A DNA stretch of 9,499 bases from Pseudomonadota bacterium (GTDB taxonomy: Bacteria > Pseudomonadota > Alphaproteobacteria > Rhizobiales > Tepidamorphaceae). Both the position numbers and the translations under genes were made by a program. Of this stretch, positions 5,769-9,499 are shown piece by piece; the first letter of the stretch is position 1; each line of letters opens with the position of its first letter. Location: NCBI GenBank assembly GCA_023435545.1, contig JAEYRQ010000368.1, forward strand, positions 1 through 9,499, given 5' to 3'. The notes below the pieces were generated by a model, which was not told the DNA's origin, did no database searches, and worked only from the letters and a program-made list of their open reading frames with translations.

Positions 5769-6552
5769 AGGCGCCTGCGGCCTGCTGCGTCCGGCGGGCG
5801 GCATCCATCAGAGCGCGCATGCGGCGCACGGCGGAATCGAGACCGCCGAAGATCGCCTCGCCGACCAGGAAATGGCCGATGTTGAGCTCGACCATCTCCG
5901 TAATCGCCGCAACGCTGCCGACCGTCTCAAAAGTCAGACCGTGTCCGGCATGTACCTCCAGACCGATGCCGTGCGCGAACGCGGCAGCCTGACGGATGCG
6001 GGCGAGCTCGGCCTCGCGGCCGGGTCCGTCGCCTGCCAGCGCCAGATCGCAGTAGCGGCCGGTGTGGATCTCGACGATATCGGTACCCAGATCCCTTGCA
6101 GACTGCATCTGTGCTGCGTCCGGCTCGATGAACAGCGAGACCCGGATGCCGGCCTCGCGCAGCGCGCCGATGAGGGGCCTGAGCGTGTCACGGCCGCCCA
6201 CCACGTCGAGACCGCCCTCGGTGGTACGCTCCTCGCGCTTCTCCGGCACGATGCAGCAGGCATGCGGCCGGTGGCGGAGCGCGATCTCGAGCATCTCCCG
6301 GGTCGCCGCCATTTCGAAGTTCAGCGGCCGATCGATCTCGACGCTGAGACGGGCGATGTCGTCGTCCGAGATGTGGCGCCTGTCCTCGCGCAAATGCGCG
6401 GTGATGCCGTCGGCGCCGGCCTCGACCGCCAGATGCGCGGCGCGTACCGGGTCGGGGTGGCGGCCGCCGCGGGCGTTGCGAATGGTGGCGACGTGGTCGA
6501 TGTTGACACCGAGCCTGAGGTGGCTGGGATTGCCCTGGCGCGCGATACTCAT
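5767..6552 (-). CDS. pdxJ: Pyridoxine 5'-phosphate synthase PdxJ
   Basis: A 261-residue TIM-barrel enzyme. It condenses 1-deoxyxylulose 5-phosphate with 3-amino-2-oxopropyl phosphate to form pyridoxine 5'-phosphate, the ring-closing step of the DXP-dependent vitamin B6 pathway. Recognisable stretches are [16 protein letters not shown] (15-30), [11 protein letters not shown] (50-60), [16 protein letters not shown] (102-117), EIHTGRY (161-167) and HAGHGLTF (201-208). Aligned by eye with E. coli PdxJ, catalytic His45, Glu72 and His193 correspond to His53, Glu80 and His204, all conserved. The frame is open about 96 codons further upstream, inside the DUF2062 gene. The ATG at 6552 is chosen because it overlaps that gene's stop as ATGA, has GGGAG 6 nt upstream, and gives the family length. 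Confidence 0.97.
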   Translation of the reverse strand: MSIARQGNPSHLRLGVNIDHVATIRNARGGRHPDPVRAAHLAVEAGADGITAHLREDRRHISDDDIARLSVEIDRPLNFEMAATREMLEIALRHRPHACCIVPEKREERTTEGGLDVVGGRDTLRPLIGALREAGIRVSLFIEPDAAQMQSARDLGTDIVEIHTGRYCDLALAGDGPGREAELARIRQAAAFAHGIGLEVHAGHGLTFETVGSVAAITEMVELNIGHFLVGEAIFGGLDSAVRRMRALMDAARRTQQAAGA

Positions 6553-7133
6553 CCGTTGCTCCCGTGCTCGTCCTTCGTGCTCTGCCCCATACGCGCGGCG
6601 CGCTCTGCGAACCGCCGGCGGCGGGCCTCCTGGAACGATCGGACCGTGGTCCTGACAAGGACATAGAAAATGAACCAGAGGAGGATTCCAAGGGGTACCG
6701 CCCCGACGAGCATCGGCTGCAGCACCGGCCAGATCGACTCGAAGTTGTGAGCGAAGATCCCTTCGCTCATATCGATCGGCGGTTCCGCCTCGTCGCGCAA
6801 CCCCAAGATCCACCGCCCGACGCGGTAGCTCGCCGCCCACAAGAACGGAAACGTCAGCGGATTGCCGACCGCCGTTCCAAAGGCGGAGGCGAGCAGATTG
6901 CCGCCGGTCACGAACGCGAACGCCGCCGCCAGGAGGAAGTGCAGGCCGACAAAGGGCGTCAGCGACACCATCGCGCCGGCAGCAAACCCCGCCGCAATGG
7001 AATGAGGAGACGCCGACAGCCGAAGCACGCGCTTCCCCACGTAGCGCATGGAGCGCCCCCAGGAACGCCGCGGCCAGAGCGCCACCCGAAGGCGTTCGCG
7101 CAGTTTCGGCCGGATGCGGCGCTTGAACAGCAT
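6549..7133 (-). CDS. DUF2062 family inner-membrane protein
   Basis: A 194-residue protein of unknown function. After a basic N-terminus (1-40) comes the family-like block [20 protein letters not shown] (42-61), then [20 protein letters not shown] (77-96). Hydrophobic segments fall at about 44-58, 62-78, 90-112 and 138-162, followed by a strongly basic tail (170-181). The repeated Gly/Pro/Asn pattern (GN, GNP) is characteristic of DUF2062 proteins. The start is firm: an in-frame TGA lies two codons before the ATG. Only a weak GAAG precedes it. The gene sits 65 bp behind pyrE and overlaps pdxJ by 4 nt, so it is tied to PdxJ translation. Placement among housekeeping genes suggests a basic envelope role, but no function can be assigned. 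Confidence 0.9.
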   Translation of the reverse strand: MLFKRRIRPKLRERLRVALWPRRSWGRSMRYVGKRVLRLSASPHSIAAGFAAGAMVSLTPFVGLHFLLAAAFAFVTGGNLLASAFGTAVGNPLTFPFLWAASYRVGRWILGLRDEAEPPIDMSEGIFAHNFESIWPVLQPMLVGAVPLGILLWFIFYVLVRTTVRSFQEARRRRFAERAARMGQSTKDEHGSNG

Positions 7134-7198
7134 GCTTCAGCGATCCATGCGCCCGATAACGGCGCCTGCTCCGGCACCTGCGAGGCTGTCCCGCAACA

Positions 7199-7786
7199 TC
7201 ACGTCTTCAGGAACCGGCTGCCGGGTTTCGTGACGGGAACGGCGGCGAGAGACGCCGGCACCTCGTCGTCGGCGTAAGTCGGGATATCGAGGACCTTCAG
7301 CGCGACGAGCGGCACGCCGACGTCAGCCCCGCCGCCCGACCGGTCGACGAGGCAGGCAGCGCCGGCGCAATCGCCCCCCGCCTCACGGATCGCCTCGATG
7401 CACTCTCGGGAGGAAAGGCCTGTGGTCACCACGTCCTCGACCATCAGGCATCGCGCCCCAGCGGGGATCGCGAAGCCACGCCGCAGGGCGAAACGGCCGT
7501 CTACGCGTTCGACGAAGATCGCAGGTACTCCGATCTGGCGCGCGAGTTCGTAGCCGACGATCACTCCGCCCATCGCGGGCGATACGACCAGATCGAACGG
7601 TTCGGGAAATCGGTCGCGGATCAGCTCCGCAAGGGCGGAGCACAGCCGCTCGCCGCGCCTGGGATCCATCATCACTCGCGCACATTGCAGGTAGCCGGCG
7701 CTGTGCCGTCCGGAGGAGAGGACGAAATGCCCTTCGAGAAGCGCTCCTGCCTGCCGGAATTCCTCGAGTACTGCATTCTGCTCCAA
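7199..7786 (-). CDS. pyrE: Orotate phosphoribosyltransferase (probable TTG start)
   Basis: A 195-residue cytosolic enzyme that joins orotate and PRPP to form OMP in pyrimidine synthesis. Motifs: [11 protein letters not shown] (19-29), [14 protein letters not shown] (69-82), the mobile loop [15 protein letters not shown] (91-105), and the PRPP-binding [13 protein letters not shown] (114-126). The loop is of the ERxDG..LRRGF type found in one OPRT branch, not the enterobacterial RKEAKDHG type. The frame is open 32 more codons to an ATG at 7882, but that would overlap rsh by 85 nt and add a non-conserved arginine-rich tail. In between there is no in-frame ATG or GTG. TTG at 7786 gives family-like length, has AAGGGGG 6 nt upstream, and starts 11 bases after the rsh stop. 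The identity is firm and the start is likely. Confidence 0.93.
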   Translation of the reverse strand: MEQNAVLEEFRQAGALLEGHFVLSSGRHSAGYLQCARVMMDPRRGERLCSALAELIRDRFPEPFDLVVSPAMGGVIVGYELARQIGVPAIFVERVDGRFALRRGFAIPAGARCLMVEDVVTTGLSSRECIEAIREAGGDCAGAACLVDRSGGGADVGVPLVALKVLDIPTYADDEVPASLAAVPVTKPGSRFLKT

Positions 7787-7792
7787 GACCTG

Positions 7793-7799
7793 CCCCCTT
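7793..7799 (-). promoter_or_regulatory. Shine-Dalgarno sequence deciding the pyrE TTG start
   Basis: AAGGGGG on the minus strand overlaps the rsh TAA stop and stands 6 nt before the TTG. A second weaker AGG lies within the spacer. Together with the absence of other start codons nearby, this supports the short pyrE product. Confidence 0.55.
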
Positions 7800-9499
7800 A
7801 GCCGTTCACGCGGCTGACGGAATTGACGGCGTCGACGTTCTTCAGGATCGAGATGATCGAGGTCAGGTGTTTCAGGTCCCACACCTCGAGATCGATGATC
7901 ATCTCGTGAAAGTCCGGCGAGCGGCGGATCATCTTGATGTTGTCGATGTTCCCGTCGCTTTCCGCGATCGCCTGGGTGATCCGGGCCAGCGTACCCGGCT
8001 CGTTGATGGCGCGCACCTGAATCTGGGTGGGAAAACGCTCGGGATTCTCCTCGTCGATGTCCCAGCGTACGTCCAGCCAGCGCTCCGGATAGTCGTCGAA
8101 AGTCTTCAGCTCGGGTGAGTGGATCGGGTAAATGGTGATGCCCTCGCCCGGCGTCAGGATGCCGACGATGCGATCGCCGGGGACAGCGCCGCCATTCTCG
8201 GCAAAGCGCACCGGCAGGTCGCCCTTGATTCCCCGGATCGGGATTGCATCCTTCTCGGCGCCACCTTCAGGCGCGCGGAATTTCAGGCCGATTGCCCGCT
8301 TCAGGCCGAACCAGCCATCCTCCTTGCGGGCCCTGGACATCCGGTGGAGGCGCTGTTCCTGGTAGTCGGGGTGCATCGATTTCAGGACATCGAGGGAGCC
8401 GAGCTCGCCGCGGCCGACGGCTGCCAGCGCATCCTCAACGCTCGGCTGGGCAAGCCGGCCGAGGATTCCGGCCAGCCGCTCGTCCGAATAGGGCTTGTCT
8501 GCGCGGGCGAAAGTGCGCTGGACGATCTGCCGGCCGAGCCCGGCATACTGGCGCCGCGAGGCCTCGCGGGTGGCGCGGCGGATTGCCGAGCGCGCCTTGC
8601 CAGTGACGGCGATGGTTTCCCAGGCCGGCGATGGCGACTGCGCCTTGGAGGTGATGATCTCGACCTCGTCGCCATTGTGCAGTTCGCTGATCAACGGCTC
8701 CAGCCGGCCGTTGATCTTGCAGCCGATCGCGGTGTTGCCGACGTCTGTGTGCACCGCATATGCGAAGTCGATGGCGTTGGCGCCGCGGGGCAGCGCGATG
8801 AGCCGCCCCTTCGGGGTGAAGCAGAATACCTGATCCTGGAACAGCTCCAGCTTGGTGTGCTCCAGGAACTCCTCCGGCGTATTGCCCTCAGAGACCATCT
8901 CCACCAGCCGTCTCAGCCAACGATAGGCGCCGCTCTCGATCTGGTGGCGGCCGTCGCCGTTGGCACCGGGCGTGCCGTCCTTGTAGAGGGCATGCGCCGC
9001 GATGCCGTATTCGGCGATGTCGTGCATATCGCGGGTGCGGATCTGCAGCTCCACCCGGCGATGCCGTGGGCCGATCACGGTCGTATGGATGGACCGGTAG
9101 TCGTTCTGCTTCGGCGTCGAGATATAGTCCTTGTACCGGCCGGGGACCATGCGCCACGTGGTATGGACGATGCCCAGGGCCCGGTAGCAGTCCTCGATCC
9201 GCTCGACGACGATGCGAAAGCCGATGATGTCGGAGAGCTGCTCGAAGGATACCGACTTGCGTTCCATCTTGCGCCAGATCGAGTAGGGACGCTTCTCGCG
9301 GCCGAAGACGCTGGCGGCGATGTCGTTGGCGGAGAGCTTCGCCTTGAGCTCCTTCTCGATCTCGGCGATCAGCTCCTGGTTCGCCACGCGCATCATCGAG
9401 AGCCGCGCCGAGATCATATCGTATGCCTGCCGGTTGAGCTGGCGGAAGGCCAGCTCCTCCAGCTCGTCGCGCATCCACTGGATGCCCATGCGCCCGGCC
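7798..9499 (-). CDS. rsh: Bifunctional (p)ppGpp synthetase/hydrolase Rsh (SpoT/RelA family), N-terminus outside the window
   Basis: The C-terminal 566 residues are visible. The frame is open to the window edge (AGR before the first visible Met), and the full protein should be some 170 residues longer, so most of the HD hydrolase domain is missing. Counting from that Met, the synthetase domain spans about 60-172, with [12 protein letters not shown] (67-78), DIIGFRI (87-93), [18 protein letters not shown] (119-136) and ELQIRT (147-152). The TGS domain is at 219-281 and the ACT domain at about 488-563. The enzyme makes and degrades the stringent-response alarmone. Alphaproteobacteria usually have one long Rsh, so bifunctionality is inferred. 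In the region matching the zinc-finger/RIS domain (about 415-460) the usual CysCys and His-x3-Cys ligands are absent ([19 protein letters not shown]). Confidence 0.96.
   Translation of the reverse strand, partial: AGRMGIQWMRDELEELAFRQLNRQAYDMISARLSMMRVANQELIAEIEKELKAKLSANDIAASVFGREKRPYSIWRKMERKSVSFEQLSDIIGFRIVVERIEDCYRALGIVHTTWRMVPGRYKDYISTPKQNDYRSIHTTVIGPRHRRVELQIRTRDMHDIAEYGIAAHALYKDGTPGANGDGRHQIESGAYRWLRRLVEMVSEGNTPEEFLEHTKLELFQDQVFCFTPKGRLIALPRGANAIDFAYAVHTDVGNTAIGCKINGRLEPLISELHNGDEVEIITSKAQSPSPAWETIAVTGKARSAIRRATREASRRQYAGLGRQIVQRTFARADKPYSDERLAGILGRLAQPSVEDALAAVGRGELGSLDVLKSMHPDYQEQRLHRMSRARKEDGWFGLKRAIGLKFRAPEGGAEKDAIPIRGIKGDLPVRFAENGGAVPGDRIVGILTPGEGITIYPIHSPELKTFDDYPERWLDVRWDIDEENPERFPTQIQVRAINEPGTLARITQAIAESDGNIDNIKMIRRSPDFHEMIIDLEVWDLKHLTSIISILKNVDAVNSVSRVNG

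Overview
This is an ordinary, gene-dense chromosomal segment from a high-G+C (roughly two thirds by eye) alphaproteobacterium. The minus strand carries the conserved order rsh - pyrE - DUF2062 - pdxJ - acpS - lepB - rnc - era - recO, which is known from Alphaproteobacteria. The presence of pdxJ and a DUF2062 membrane gene within it suggests a Rhodospirillales-like or related lineage rather than a classical Rhizobium, but this placement is inferred from gene order and protein style only.

Layout. Positions 1-1115 (plus strand) hold the last 29 codons of an unknown gene, coupled by a 4-nt overlap to a compact FUSC-family membrane protein. Its stop faces, two bases away, the stop of a minus-strand gene for a Tat-type lipoprotein L,D-transpeptidase (1118-1819). 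After a 201-bp gap comes the housekeeping cluster, read right to left from 9499 to 2021. It begins with the 5'-truncated (p)ppGpp synthetase/hydrolase Rsh, then pyrE, a DUF2062 membrane protein and pdxJ, then acpS, lepB, rnc and era, and ends with recO.

Expression logic. The cluster is tightly packed. DUF2062/pdxJ, lepB/rnc and rnc/era each share an ATGA stop/start overlap. pyrE and acpS both appear to start at TTG, each behind a good Shine-Dalgarno sequence. The longest gap inside the cluster (acpS to lepB, 121 bp) holds a terminator-like hairpin with a T run, followed by a plausible sigma-70-type promoter just upstream of lepB. A reasonable model is therefore two transcription units: rsh-pyrE-DUF2062-pdxJ-acpS and lepB-rnc-era(-recO). 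The genes cover stringent response, pyrimidine and PLP synthesis, acyl carrier protein activation, secretion, RNA processing, ribosome assembly and DNA repair.

No tRNA, rRNA, CRISPR array, insertion sequence, prophage or toxin-antitoxin gene was seen. I found no convincing new multi-gene system. The points worth a second look are small ones: start codons, a unit boundary, loss of zinc-ligand residues in Rsh, and the Tat-lipoprotein transpeptidase.
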